A stretch of DNA of 46,201 nucleotides from UASB124 sp964446935 (lineage in GTDB: Bacteria; Babelota; Babeliae; Babelales; RVW-14). The position numbers and the translations under genes are program-made. The notes under the pieces were generated by a model that was not told where the DNA came from, searched no databases, and was given only the letters and a program-made list of their open reading frames with translations. The stretch is taken from assembly GCA_964446935.1 (NCBI GenBank), contig CAYUQI010000011.1, positions 1-46,201 of the forward strand, written 5' to 3'. Shown piece after piece: positions 24,410 through 33,229 of the stretch; position 1 is the stretch's first letter, and each line of letters begins with the position of its first letter.

Positions 24410-25732
24410 TCAACGTATGTAACGGCCCTTTAACCTACCAGTTGCCAAGAAACCTTCATATCGACGTTCAATCAAATGTGATTCAATTTGCGCTGAAGCA
24501 TCTAATGCAACACCAATAACAATCAAAAGTCCCGTTCCTGTAAAAATAGTTGGAAACGAGATTAAGTTTTTAAGAACCGATGGCAAAATAGCCAATAACG
24601 CCAAGTACACAGCACCTGGAAATCCAACACGTGTCAAAAGATAATCAAAAAATTCTGCCGTTTTTTTACCAGGCCGAATACCAGGAATAAAGCCACCAGA
24701 TTTTTGAATATTTTCAGCCAACTCAACAGGGTTAAAAATCACTGCCGTATAAAAGAATGCAAAGAAAATAATCAATCCAGCGTTCAAAACGTTATACACC
24801 ATACGTTCATTGTAAAACCAGTCAACCATCACACGGTGTACTTCTGGCCATCGCGCAGCAAGTAATCCTGCTAGAGTCATAGGCATTTGTAACACAGCAG
24901 ATGAAAATATAACAGGAACAACGTTAGCAGGGTTAAGTTTAAGAGGAATATATGAGCTTTGCCCACCATATACCTTGTGCCCAATAACACGTTTAGCGTA
25001 CTGTACAGGAACTTTACGTTCACCACGTTCTAAAAAGATAATACATAAAATGAATGCTAACGTTATTACACCAAGCAAACCAACAACTAAAAGATCAGTC
25101 TGCCCCATACGAACGTTTTCAAAAAGTTTGACCATCGCGGAAGGGAAACTTGAAATAATACCTGCAAAAATGATCATTGAACTTCCGTTGCCAAGGCCAT
25201 GTGCATTAATTTGTTCACCCAACCACATGACAAACAATGAACCGATACTAAGCATTAATACGGCCGATAATCTAAAGCCCCACCCTGGAGATATCACAAT
25301 ACCAGGGGTACGCTCAATCCATACCGCAATACCAAATGATTGAATAACACTAATACCAAGCGTCAAATAACGAGTATATTTACTAATAATTCGACGGCCA
25401 TATTCGCCTTCTTTAGACAATGCTTCTAAGGATGGCAACATAATTGTTAACAATTGCATCATAATGGACGCACTAATGTAAGGCCCCATTCCTAATGCAA
25501 AAATAGCGAAATTACGCAAAGCACCGCCTGAAAAAAGATCTAAATAGGATAGAAATCCACCGCCAGCAAGCTGCGAACTCATAAGATTATTTAATGCAAC
25601 GACGTCAATTCCTGGAATGGGAACATGTGTTCCAAAACGAAATATAGCAAACATGCCGAACGTAAAAGCTAACTTTTTACGTAACTCAGCAACTAAAAAA
25701 ATGTTTTTAAAATTATGGAGTAAAACCACCAC
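24410..25732 (-). CDS. secY: preprotein translocase subunit SecY
   Basis: The 440-residue central channel of the Sec translocon, with about ten membrane helices. Family marks are RFGTHVPIPGID, FALGMGPYISASIMMQLL, KEGEYGRR, GNGSSMIIFAGI, and the cytoplasmic loop QYAKRVIGHKVYGGQSSYIPLKLN. The start is GTG, 7 bases after AGGAG. It follows rplO by 10 bp. It would export the many signal-peptide proteins elsewhere in this window. Confidence 0.98.
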   Translation of the reverse strand: MVVLLHNFKNIFLVAELRKKLAFTFGMFAIFRFGTHVPIPGIDVVALNNLMSSQLAGGGFLSYLDLFSGGALRNFAIFALGMGPYISASIMMQLLTIMLPSLEALSKEGEYGRRIISKYTRYLTLGISVIQSFGIAVWIERTPGIVISPGWGFRLSAVLMLSIGSLFVMWLGEQINAHGLGNGSSMIIFAGIISSFPSAMVKLFENVRMGQTDLLVVGLLGVITLAFILCIIFLERGERKVPVQYAKRVIGHKVYGGQSSYIPLKLNPANVVPVIFSSAVLQMPMTLAGLLAARWPEVHRVMVDWFYNERMVYNVLNAGLIIFFAFFYTAVIFNPVELAENIQKSGGFIPGIRPGKKTAEFFDYLLTRVGFPGAVYLALLAILPSVLKNLISFPTIFTGTGLLIVIGVALDASAQIESHLIERRYEGFLATGRLKGRYIR

Positions 25733-25742
25733 AGCCTATCTC

Positions 25743-26183
25743 CTATAGTAACTGTACAGCGCCTCCAGCCTTTTGGATGGCTTGAGAAGCTGATTCGCTG
25801 ATTGCATTTACATTGACCGTTAATTTTTTCGATAACGTTCCGCCGCCCAATACTTTAATAGGAAACACTTCCTTCCCCTTGATTAACCCCTTTTGGCGTA
25901 GCGATTCTTGGTTAATAACATCACCATCTGAAAACTTGTTTTCAAGATCGGTAAGATTAACCACTTTAAACGTTTTTTTGAACACGTTAACAAACCCACG
26001 TCGTGGTATTCGTCGCACCAATGGCATTTGGCCGCCTTCAAAAAACGCAGAAATTTCACTGTTTGCACCTGGGCGACATTTTTGACCATCATTCCCGCGT
26101 CCGCAATAACCGCCACGAGATCTTCCTCTACCTACGCGTTTTCTTTTTTTTGTAAGTTTTTCTAAATTATTAAGCTGCAACAT
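25743..26183 (-). CDS. rplO: 50S ribosomal protein L15
   Basis: L15 is a late-assembly 23S rRNA binder. The ATG at 26183 (MLQLNNLEKL) is used rather than the upstream TTG; it overlaps the end of rpsE by 14 bp. 146 residues, with GRGRSRGGYCGRGNDGQKCRPG and FEGGQMPLVRRIPRRGF as family marks. In most bacteria rpmD lies between rpsE and rplO; here there is no room for it. Confidence 0.96.
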   Translation of the reverse strand: MLQLNNLEKLTKKRKRVGRGRSRGGYCGRGNDGQKCRPGANSEISAFFEGGQMPLVRRIPRRGFVNVFKKTFKVVNLTDLENKFSDGDVINQESLRQKGLIKGKEVFPIKVLGGGTLSKKLTVNVNAISESASQAIQKAGGAVQLL

Positions 26184-26721
26184 CGTGACCACCAACAATT
26201 TCTTTTACGGTTTTACCTCTTAACTGTGCAATGTGTTGAGCAGAACGAAGCTTACCAAGAGCCTTCATTGTTGCTTTAACAACGTTTTGAGGATTGGAAG
26301 CCCCAATAACTTTTGACAACACGTCACGAACACCTAATGCTTCCATGACCGCCCGCACGGCACCACCAGCTATAACACCGGTACCTTTTGCAGCAGAACG
26401 AATAATAACTTTACTTGCTGAATGTTTACCTGTAACTGAATAAGGAATTGTTGTTTTATACAAAGGAACACTCACCATATTTTTGCGAGCCTTGCGCAAT
26501 GCTTTTGAAATAGCTGCAGAAACATCTCTGCTTTTACCCAATGCAATACCAATACTTCCTTTTCTATCGCCAACAACAACAAGAGCGGAAAAGGCAAATC
26601 TACGTCCACCGCGAATAACTTTTGCCACACGACGAACACTCAATACTGATTCTGAAAACTCCTCAACAGATGCCTGTTGTGGTTTTGCTATCATTGATCT
26701 TTTATTTTTCTCTTCGGCCAT
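26170..26721 (-). CDS. rpsE: 30S ribosomal protein S5
   Basis: S5 shapes the mRNA entry site and decoding fidelity. The ATG at 26721 (MAEEKNKR) follows GGGA six bases upstream; a TTG four codons earlier is in frame. 183 residues with the S5 signature RRVAKVIRGGRRFAFSALVV and GTGVIAGGAVRAVMEALGV. It overlaps rplO. Confidence 0.97.
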   Translation of the reverse strand: MAEEKNKRSMIAKPQQASVEEFSESVLSVRRVAKVIRGGRRFAFSALVVVGDRKGSIGIALGKSRDVSAAISKALRKARKNMVSVPLYKTTIPYSVTGKHSASKVIIRSAAKGTGVIAGGAVRAVMEALGVRDVLSKVIGASNPQNVVKATMKALGKLRSAQHIAQLRGKTVKEIVGGHDVAA

Positions 26722-26764
26722 CGTACATCCCAATAATGTTCAACCTTAAATACAGCTTCTCTTT

Positions 26765-27118
26765 TTAAAATGTAAGTCCAGCTTCTCGCAAGCCATCGGC
26801 AAGAGCCTTAATTCTGCCATGGTACAAATAGTGCCCTCGATCAAAAAATACTTCTTTTACTTTTTTATCAAGTGCCATCTTACCAAGCTCAAGTCCAACT
26901 TTTTTAGCTATCTCAGCTTTTTTTCCTGTAGCCTTTTTCATATCAAGTGAGGAATAACTCACCACCGTCTGTCCTTTGACATCATCAATAACCTGAGCGT
27001 AAATATGATTAAGACTTCTAAAAACAGATACACGTAATTTAGCACAACGTGTTTGTTGGCCACGAACACGCAATGTTCTTCTTTGTGTTTTCTGTCTAAG
27101 TTTTTTTAACAAACTCAC
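26765..27118 (-). CDS. rplR: 50S ribosomal protein L18
   Basis: L18 helps carry 5S rRNA into the large subunit. The start is GTG, 7 bases after AAGGGA. 117 residues; family marks RLSVFRS-type LRVSVFRSLNHIYAQVIDD and the C-terminal FDRGHYLYHGRIKALADGLREAGL. Confidence 0.97.
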   Translation of the reverse strand: MSLLKKLRQKTQRRTLRVRGQQTRCAKLRVSVFRSLNHIYAQVIDDVKGQTVVSYSSLDMKKATGKKAEIAKKVGLELGKMALDKKVKEVFFDRGHYLYHGRIKALADGLREAGLTF

Positions 27119-27155
27119 TGAAAAATCCCTTCATTCTCAAGCAACACTTATTCTA

Positions 27156-27704
27156 TTAACTAGCAGCTGTTGCCTTGGTCTTGCCAGCTTTACGAATAAC
27201 AGTTTCGCCATTTCTAATAATACCCGTACCTTTGTATGGTTCAGGCGGACGAAATGCACGAATAGCATCAACAACACTGCCCAATAAAAATTTATCCGAA
27301 GATTTAAATGTTAACATTTGTCCGGTTTTATCAATTTCCAATGTTACTTCTATAGGTAACTCATAATCTATTTTATGCGTATACCCCAACGTTAATGTAA
27401 CTTTTCGACCAGCAAGTTGAGCCTTAAATCCCAGACCAACAATGGTTACCTTTTGTTCGAAACCTTTTTCAACGCCTTGGACTTTATTTGCCAAAAGAGC
27501 TCGTTGCGTACCCCAAATAACACGATCCTTACGAGTGTCATTTTCCGCTTTTACGACAAGATTTTTACCGTCTAAACTTGCAGTAAAACCAACTGGCAGT
27601 TCATGAGTTATGTTTGTTTTACCGCCAGAAATTGAAACACGGTTTCCTTGAACTTGTACCTTTGCAGAGGTAATCAAAATTGGTTTTTTTCCTATTTTTG
27701 ACAT
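27156..27704 (-). CDS. rplF: 50S ribosomal protein L6
   Basis: L6 supports the factor-binding region near the sarcin-ricin loop. 182 residues with two homologous domains and the C-terminal signature FRPPEPYKGTGIIRNGE. AAGGATGATACT precedes the ATG. Confidence 0.97.
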   Translation of the reverse strand: MSKIGKKPILITSAKVQVQGNRVSISGGKTNITHELPVGFTASLDGKNLVVKAENDTRKDRVIWGTQRALLANKVQGVEKGFEQKVTIVGLGFKAQLAGRKVTLTLGYTHKIDYELPIEVTLEIDKTGQMLTFKSSDKFLLGSVVDAIRAFRPPEPYKGTGIIRNGETVIRKAGKTKATAAS

Positions 27705-27714
27705 AGTATCATCC

Positions 27715-28107
27715 TTACCAAATGTGACAAATTACCTCACCACCGATACCTAATTCTTTTGCATGTCTGTCACTCATCAAGCCTTTGCTTGTTGTAACGA
27801 CTGACACACCCAATCCACCCATTACTGAAGTAAGATCCTTACTTCCTTCATAAACTCTTCGGCCAGGAGTACTAACACGCTTCATTTCGTGCAAAACAGA
27901 CTCTCCACTAACATATTTAAACATTACTGTTAAATATGCTATGGCACCCTCTTGGGTCTTTTTATAATCTTTTATATAACCCTCTTCTTTGAGAACACGT
28001 GCAACGTCTTCTCGAAGATTGGAATGCGGCATAACAACAGATCGTTTGCCGACCATCAATCCATTTCTCATTATCGTAAGAAAATCACCAATTGTATCAA
28101 CTGACAT
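27715..28107 (-). CDS. rpsH: 30S ribosomal protein S8
   Basis: S8 is a primary 16S binder and the known spc-operon repressor in E. coli; whether it regulates here is not visible. The ATG at 28107 (MSVDTIGDFLT) follows GGGGA by 7 bases; the frame is open to 28131 but that part is not S8. 130 residues; C-terminal TSKGLMSDRHAKELGIGGEV is typical. Confidence 0.97.
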   Translation of the reverse strand: MSVDTIGDFLTIMRNGLMVGKRSVVMPHSNLREDVARVLKEEGYIKDYKKTQEGAIAYLTVMFKYVSGESVLHEMKRVSTPGRRVYEGSKDLTSVMGGLGVSVVTTSKGLMSDRHAKELGIGGEVICHIW

Positions 28108-28124
28108 AACCACGTCCCCGTATA

Positions 28125-28310
28125 TTACCAACTTGCTTTGCGAACACCAGGCAATAAGCCTTCAAGCGCAAATTTTCTCATACATATTCTACACATTGCA
28201 AAAAAACGCATATAGCCACGAGCTCTTCCGCATACTTTGCAACGGTTATAAGCACGTGTACTAAATTTAGGTTTTCGATTACTTTTTTCAATCATTGCTT
28301 TTCGGGCCAT
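28125..28310 (-). CDS. rpsN: 30S ribosomal protein S14, short zinc type
   Basis: A 61-residue type Z S14 with Cys24, Cys27, Cys40 and Cys43 as zinc ligands (CKVCGRARG, CRICMRKFA) and the GLLPGVRKASW tail. It sits between rplE and rpsH as usual. Confidence 0.97.
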   Translation of the reverse strand: MARKAMIEKSNRKPKFSTRAYNRCKVCGRARGYMRFFAMCRICMRKFALEGLLPGVRKASW

Positions 28311-28327
28311 TATTCACCTTCGTATTC

Positions 28328-28876
28328 TTAACGTTTTGTTACCTGGAATGGCATATTAAACTTTTTGAGCAACATCAGCGCATGTTCATCATTGGTAGCA
28401 GTTGTATGAATTGTTATATTCATACCACGAGCTTTATCAACCTTGTCATAGTTCACTTCAGGAAATACCATCCAATCTTTAATGCCAAGATTATAATTTC
28501 CTTGCCCATCAAATACCGGTTTAACCCCCTGAAAATCACGAACTGCTGGCAAAACAATATTGACGAGTTTATCAAGGAAGTGATACATATTTGAATGACG
28601 AAGTGTTACCATAACTCCTATTGGGATACCTTTTCTCAACTTAAAACCTGCAATCGATTGTCTTGAAAGGGTTTTCGCTGCAGCTTGGCCTGCAATTTGA
28701 TCAACGATTTCTTTGACCATTCCAATAATTTTTGAGTCATTAACAGCTTCTTTAACACCAATATTCAGCACAATTTTAGAAATTGCCGGAACTTGCATCG
28801 TATTTTTTAGTTTTAATTCTTTAAAAAGTTCCTGGCGAATTTTTGTTTTATATAGTTCTTCCAAACGTGATTTCAT
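28328..28876 (-). CDS. rplE: 50S ribosomal protein L5
   Basis: L5 binds 5S rRNA and contacts the P-site tRNA. The ATG at 28876 (MKSRLEELYK) fits the family start; a TTG three codons earlier is in frame. 182 residues; marks are LNIGVKEAVNDSK, FKLRKGIPIGVMVTLR and the RGMNITIHTTA segment near the C-terminus. Confidence 0.97.
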   Translation of the reverse strand: MKSRLEELYKTKIRQELFKELKLKNTMQVPAISKIVLNIGVKEAVNDSKIIGMVKEIVDQIAGQAAAKTLSRQSIAGFKLRKGIPIGVMVTLRHSNMYHFLDKLVNIVLPAVRDFQGVKPVFDGQGNYNLGIKDWMVFPEVNYDKVDKARGMNITIHTTATNDEHALMLLKKFNMPFQVTKR

Positions 28877-28895
28877 AAGGCGCAACCTATTCTAA

Positions 28896-29210
28896 TTAGA
28901 ATGCTTCTTTGCATCGACCACAAATTCTTACTTTTTGTCCATCATCAAGCATTTTTGCCTGAATACGACAAGGTTTTTTACATGCAGGACATACTGGCAT
29001 AACTTTTGCAAGAGGGATAGGTCGCTCTTCCTTGAGTATGCCTCCTTTTTGTCCCTGCCTGGTAGGCTTTACATGTCGCGTTACAACGCCAACATCTTTA
29101 ACCTGTACTAAATTATCAGCAGGATAAACATTAACAACAGTACCCTGTTTTCCGTTATCCTTACCGGATAACACTACAACAACATCATTTTTCTTTACAC
29201 GCGCTAGCAT
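28896..29210 (-). CDS. rplX: 50S ribosomal protein L24 with zinc-ribbon tail
   Basis: L24 starts large-subunit assembly. 104 residues: an N-terminal KOW motif (VVVLSGKDNGKQGTVVNV) and a C-terminal Cys4 cluster (Cys74, Cys77, Cys97, Cys100) that likely binds zinc, a variant absent from E. coli L24. Confidence 0.96.
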   Translation of the reverse strand: MLARVKKNDVVVVLSGKDNGKQGTVVNVYPADNLVQVKDVGVVTRHVKPTRQGQKGGILKEERPIPLAKVMPVCPACKKPCRIQAKMLDDGQKVRICGRCKEAF

Positions 29211-29232
29211 AATCTCAGTTCCTTAACCCTTA

Positions 29233-29601
29233 CTACAATACTTCAGGAGCCAACGAAATAATCTTCGAATGCCCACCAACTTTTAACTCCCGAGCAATAG
29301 GTCCAAATATACGAGTACCTACTGGTTGTTTTTCTTTATCAAGCAAAACAATAGCATTATCATCAAACCGAATATAACTTCCATCAGAACGACGAAACTC
29401 TTTGCAGGTTCTTACTACAACAGCATCGTACACGTCACTTTTTTTAACTATGCCACCTGGTATTGCTTTTTTTATAGCAACTTTAATCAAATCACCAAGA
29501 TATGCATAACGTTTTCTGGAACTACCATGAATGTGAATCAATTGCGCTTTCTTGGCACCAGAATTATCGGCAATTTCAAGCATCGCTCGTTTTTGTAACA
29601 T
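29233..29601 (-). CDS. rplN: 50S ribosomal protein L14
   Basis: 122 residues, the usual L14 length. Family marks: MLEIADNSGAKKAQLIHI, GGIVKKSDVYDAVVVRT and the C-terminal GTRIFGPIARELK. L14 lies at the subunit interface. GGAACGACA precedes the ATG. Confidence 0.98.
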   Translation of the reverse strand: MLQKRAMLEIADNSGAKKAQLIHIHGSSRKRYAYLGDLIKVAIKKAIPGGIVKKSDVYDAVVVRTCKEFRRSDGSYIRFDDNAIVLLDKEKQPVGTRIFGPIARELKVGGHSKIISLAPEVL

Positions 29602-29618
29602 TGTCGTTCCTTATCCTG

Positions 29619-29897
29619 CTAACCCTTAGGGAGCACTTTTACCAATGTCATACGTTTCTCTCTCGACATTGGCCTGCATTCTTTAATTTCAACCATATCG
29701 CCGACTTTTGCTGTATTGTTCTCATCATGAACTTTGTATTTCTTATTAAGTCGGATTACCTTGCCCCAAAAAGGATGTCGCAACGTACGAGATACTTTAA
29801 CAACAACAGTCTTTTTCATTTTGTCAGAAACAACTTCCCCAACGAGCACTCTGCCCCCTGTTGTTTTTTGATCACGATTTATATCAACTGCAACCAT
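29619..29897 (-). CDS. rpsQ: 30S ribosomal protein S17
   Basis: An OB-fold 16S rRNA binder. The ATG at 29897 follows AGGA by 8 bases and avoids an overlap with rpmC; the frame is open to 29942 but those residues are not S17. 92 residues; GEVVSDKMKKTVVVKV and ECRPMSREKRMTLVKVL are typical. Confidence 0.96.
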   Translation of the reverse strand: MVAVDINRDQKTTGGRVLVGEVVSDKMKKTVVVKVSRTLRHPFWGKVIRLNKKYKVHDENNTAKVGDMVEIKECRPMSREKRMTLVKVLPKG

Positions 29898-29916
29898 TTC
29901 TATTTTCCTTGTTCTA

Positions 29917-30129
29917 CTAGACTTTTGCTTGTTTTTCAGCACGTTGCTTTTGGCGTGCCAAGGTCAATATGAAAGCAATACGTTGACGCAATTTTGGAAA
30001 TTGCGATGTATCTTTAAGCTGCCCGGTTATTCTGCTCAGCTTCAAATTAAAAAGCTCTTTTTTCAAGGCTACTGCCTCGTTCTCAAGAGCCTTAATATCC
30101 ATTTTTTTCAAATCATCTTTCGACATCAT
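29917..30129 (-). CDS. rpmC: 50S ribosomal protein L29
   Basis: A 70-residue L29 next to the exit tunnel, where it helps dock SRP and trigger factor. Core ELFNLKLSRITGQLKDTSQF and a helical basic tail. The gene starts with two ATG codons; GGTGAG is better spaced for the second (30126). Confidence 0.95.
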   Translation of the reverse strand: MMSKDDLKKMDIKALENEAVALKKELFNLKLSRITGQLKDTSQFPKLRQRIAFILTLARQKQRAEKQAKV

Positions 30130-30141
30130 AGCTCACCCACA

Positions 30142-30582
30142 TTAGCCTTCAACAACACCTTGTGATACACCACTTTGCTTCTCAATAAAGCGCGTTTTTA
30201 ATGGAAGTTTGTGGGCAGCTGCTTGCAAAATTTGTTTTGCTTCGTCACGCTGAAATTCACCACCAAGTTCAACAATTACGCGGCCACGCTTTACCACTGC
30301 GACCCAAAATTCTGGATTTCCTTTTCCTTTTCCCATTCGAGTTTCAGCAGGTTTTTTGCTCACAGGTTTATCAGGAAACATACGAAGAAAAACAGTTCCG
30401 CCTTTTTTAAGCTTTCGGTTAATTGAAATGCGAAGAGCTTCAATTTGCCGTGCCGTCACCCATGAAGGTTCTACAGCCATCAATGCATAATTACCAAACG
30501 CGATTGTTCGCGCACCTTTTGACAACCCCTTAAGGCGTCCCTTTTGCATTTTTCTGAATTTTGTCTTTTTTGGCATTAACAT
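30142..30582 (-). CDS. rplP: 50S ribosomal protein L16
   Basis: L16 organises the A-site tRNA region. GAGAGG, inside the last codons of rpsC, is spaced for the ATG at 30582; the ATG two codons later (MPKKTKFRK) is the usual family start. About 144-146 residues; FGNYALMAVEPSWVTARQIEA and MGKGKGNPEFWVAVVKRG are signature stretches. Confidence 0.97.
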   Translation of the reverse strand: MLMPKKTKFRKMQKGRLKGLSKGARTIAFGNYALMAVEPSWVTARQIEALRISINRKLKKGGTVFLRMFPDKPVSKKPAETRMGKGKGNPEFWVAVVKRGRVIVELGGEFQRDEAKQILQAAAHKLPLKTRFIEKQSGVSQGVVEG

Positions 30583-30586
30583 GACA

Positions 30587-31234
30587 TTAACCTCTCATCA
30601 ATGGCGTACGTGACATATATTCGCCTTTGCAAATCCATACCTTAACACCAATCAAACCATACGTTGTAAATGCTTCAGCAAGCGAAAAATCTATATTAGC
30701 ACGCAAGGTATGAAGCGGCGTAGATCCAAGACGTAACCATTCGGTACGTGCAATTTCAGCGCCACCTATACGACCGGAAACACAAATCTTAACGCCCTTG
30801 GCACCACTTTTCAATGCTGCAAATCCAGCTTTTTTCATAAGACGTTTATAACTCACACGCTTTTCAAGCTGCTCCGCAATGCTTTTTGCAACAAGTGCAG
30901 CATTAATTTCTGGGTTTTTAACTTCTTGCACAGAAATTTCAATATTTTTTTTCAACAGCTTGAACAAATCGTGTTTGATTTGTTCAATTCCCATTCCTCT
31001 TTTTCCAATAATCATTCCTGGACGAGATGAATGAATCGTCACGCGTACGTTATCAACAGCTTTATCAATAACAATACGTGCAATATCAGAAATATTAAGC
31101 CGTTCTTTCAAAAACTTACGAATTTGAAAGTCTTCCATCAAATCAGCACCATAGTGCCTTTTTGAATACCAATGGGCCTGCCAATCTTCGAAAAGCCCTA
31201 ATCTAAATCCTACTGGATGTACCTTTTGTCCCAC
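30587..31234 (-). CDS. rpsC: 30S ribosomal protein S3
   Basis: S3 lines the mRNA entry channel. The start is GTG with AGAGGTG upstream. 215 residues: KH domain around IIGKRGMGIEQIKHDL and C-terminal domain with GVKICVSGRIGGAEIARTEW and YGLIGVKVWICKGE. Confidence 0.98.
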   Translation of the reverse strand: MGQKVHPVGFRLGLFEDWQAHWYSKRHYGADLMEDFQIRKFLKERLNISDIARIVIDKAVDNVRVTIHSSRPGMIIGKRGMGIEQIKHDLFKLLKKNIEISVQEVKNPEINAALVAKSIAEQLEKRVSYKRLMKKAGFAALKSGAKGVKICVSGRIGGAEIARTEWLRLGSTPLHTLRANIDFSLAEAFTTYGLIGVKVWICKGEYMSRTPLMRG

Positions 31235-31262
31235 ACTACACCTCTAAGTTTCAAATCTACGA

Positions 31263-31601
31263 TCAAACCTTGTCAACTACAATCACAATATGGCTCGTGC
31301 GCTTTGTTTGCAAAACAGCACGTCCCATAGCAGCCGGCTTAAAATATCTAAACATAGGCCCCTGATCAATCCGAACATCTTTGACAACTAATTTTGTCAT
31401 TGAATCAATTTCAGGGTGCTTAAAACGCGCATTTGCATAAGCAGAAGCAAGCGTCTTTAACAGAGGCTTGGCTCTCCCAACAGCACACGTCTTTAACCAT
31501 GCATATGCTTTATCAACTGAATAACCTCGAATAACATCAGCATACGGACGAAGCTTATAAGGTGAAACACGAACATATTTGCTTATCGCTCTTGCTTGCA
31601 T
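31263..31601 (-). CDS. rplV: 50S ribosomal protein L22
   Basis: L22 lines the exit tunnel. 112 residues; VRVSPYKLRPYADVIRGYSV, LASAYANARFKHPEIDS and DQGPMFRYFKPAAMGRA are family marks, although the usual RG.A near the loop reads AMGRA. It is separated from rpsS by 76 bp. Confidence 0.96.
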   Translation of the reverse strand: MQARAISKYVRVSPYKLRPYADVIRGYSVDKAYAWLKTCAVGRAKPLLKTLASAYANARFKHPEIDSMTKLVVKDVRIDQGPMFRYFKPAAMGRAVLQTKRTSHIVIVVDKV

Positions 31602-31677
31602 GTTTACCAGATCCTAACATCATTTAATTATACACAAAAATTACACACTCGTATATCAATTTTTCACGCTTCCAACA

Positions 31678-32046
31678 TCAAGAAGATGCTGCTGGTTTAG
31701 CAGCTGGTGCTGGTGCAGCTCCTGCAGCTGGTGCGGCTCCTGCAGCTGGTGCGGCTGGTGCGCCTTCGCCCTCTTTTTCTGCTTTACGCTGACCACTATG
31801 AACTCTAAATGTTCTTGTTGGTGCAAATTCACCAAGTTTATGTCCAACCATGTTTTCGGTTACATACACCGATATAAACTTACGACCATCGTGAACAGCA
31901 AGGGTTAACCCAACAAAATCAGGGGTTATCATACTTGCCCGTTTATACGTCTTAACTACATCTCGCTTGCCTGATGATTTTACCTTTGCAATCTTTTCTG
32001 CAAGGGTAGGATCAACATAAGGACCTTTACTTAACGATCGTGCCAT
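31678..32046 (-). CDS. rpsS: 30S ribosomal protein S19 with Ala/Pro-rich tail
   Basis: S19 binds 16S rRNA in the 30S head with S13. The ATG at 32046 (MARSLSKGPYVD) follows GAGGG by 7 bases. The core (1-91) is normal, with VTENMVGHKLGEFAPTRTF. An extra tail (92-122) of GAPAAP and AAGAAP units makes it about 30 residues longer than the family's ~92; it is encoded by an ~18-bp tandem repeat. The tail has no known function; it would lie on the outside of the 30S head. Confidence 0.95.
   Translation of the reverse strand: MARSLSKGPYVDPTLAEKIAKVKSSGKRDVVKTYKRASMITPDFVGLTLAVHDGRKFISVYVTENMVGHKLGEFAPTRTFRVHSGQRKAEKEGEGAPAAPAAGAAPAAGAAPAPAAKPAASS
31681..31767 (-). repeat. 18-bp tandem repeats encoding the S19 tail
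   Basis: Units like GCAGCTGGTGCGGCTCCT (plus strand) occur about three times with small changes. They keep frame and encode Ala/Pro/Gly. Confidence 0.7.
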
Positions 32047-32060
32047 TATCAATCCCTCGT

Positions 32061-32879
32061 TTATTTTCTTCGTCTCAAGATAGCCGTGCTCTTTTTACGT
32101 CTCGTTCGTGTTCCCTTACAACCTTTACCCCACGGCGTCACAGGGTGAGAGCCTGATTTGGAACGACCTTCACCGCCACCATGTGGGTGATCGATTGGGT
32201 TCATTGCCATACCACGGACTGTTGGCCGTATACCCAAATAACGCGTACGTCCAGCTTTACCAATAACAACGTTTCGGTAATCTGCGTGTGACAAGGCACC
32301 CACTGTTGCCCAATTGTCTTCGCTCACTGTACGTAATTCGCCAGAAGGCATCTTCAAAATTGCAAGATTATTTTCTCTGTTCACCAATTGCACCGAAGAT
32401 CCTGCACTGCGAGCAAATTTACCACCTTGTCCAGGATATAACTCGACATTATGAATAAAAAAACCAATTGGTATGGATTTAAGCGGTAAGCAATTACCAA
32501 TCTTTGCTTCAGCTTTATCGCTTGCAAGAATTGCATCACCAATCTTAAGTCCTTCAGGCTTCAAAATGTATCCTTTAGCACCATTTTGATAAGCAACCAA
32601 AGCAATAGGTAAATTGCGATTTGGATCATATTCAAAAGCTGCTACTTTACCAAGAACATCTCGGTGCATGCGCTTAAAATCTATAAGTCGATAAATCTTT
32701 TTTGCGCCCCCACCACGATGTCGACAGGTAATTCTGCCATAAGCATTACGCCCACCGGTACGTTTTAACGGAGCACTCAATTGTTTTTCTGGTCTTTTTT
32801 TACTTAATTCGTCATCAATCAAGTATTGTTGAAATCGCAAAGAAGGATTTCGAGGTTTTCTTGATACAATAATCGACAT
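32061..32879 (-). CDS. rplB: 50S ribosomal protein L2
   Basis: L2 is needed for subunit joining and peptidyl transfer. 272 residues, normal. Signature stretches: GRITCRHRGGGAKKIYRLIDF, the conserved MNPIDHPHGGGEGRS with its functional His, and the basic tail TRRKKSTAILRRRK. It lies 3 bp after rplW. Confidence 0.98.
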   Translation of the reverse strand: MSIIVSRKPRNPSLRFQQYLIDDELSKKRPEKQLSAPLKRTGGRNAYGRITCRHRGGGAKKIYRLIDFKRMHRDVLGKVAAFEYDPNRNLPIALVAYQNGAKGYILKPEGLKIGDAILASDKAEAKIGNCLPLKSIPIGFFIHNVELYPGQGGKFARSAGSSVQLVNRENNLAILKMPSGELRTVSEDNWATVGALSHADYRNVVIGKAGRTRYLGIRPTVRGMAMNPIDHPHGGGEGRSKSGSHPVTPWGKGCKGTRTRRKKSTAILRRRK

Positions 32880-32881
32880 GA

Positions 32882-33229
32882 TTAACTTCCTTCAGCTTCA
32901 TCTGATGATGTTTTTATCGACTCATTAGCCATTGTTTCAAACATCCCAGGAATTTCGATTTTGAAACCCTTCTTTAAGGCAACAATAGCTTTTTTGCGTG
33001 ATGGCGTCTGGAATGCTCTGCGATTGAATACTTTGTTTTTACCCTTAATAGTAACAACACGTACTTTATCAACCTTCACATTCCATAGTTTTTCAACAGC
33101 ATCGCAAATCATACCCTTGGTTGCTTCTTTGTGCACCTCAAAGGTATATTGATTTAATTTTTTATATAATTCGACACTTTTGGTTGTTACAAAAGGTCGT
33201 TTGATAATATCGTAAATTTTTAGCTCCAT
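32882..33229 (-). CDS. rplW: 50S ribosomal protein L23
   Basis: L23 is the docking site for trigger factor and SRP. 115 residues, a little longer than usual because of an acidic, Ser-rich tail (ESIKTSSDEAEGS). The ATG overlaps the end of rplD by 10 bp, so translation is likely coupled. Confidence 0.96.
   Translation of the reverse strand: MELKIYDIIKRPFVTTKSVELYKKLNQYTFEVHKEATKGMICDAVEKLWNVKVDKVRVVTIKGKNKVFNRRAFQTPSRKKAIVALKKGFKIEIPGMFETMANESIKTSSDEAEGS

Noticed and set aside
31681..31767. CRISPR-like short repeats
   Set aside because: The units are contiguous, in frame and encode Ala/Pro/Gly; there are no spacers. No CRISPR array was found anywhere in the window.
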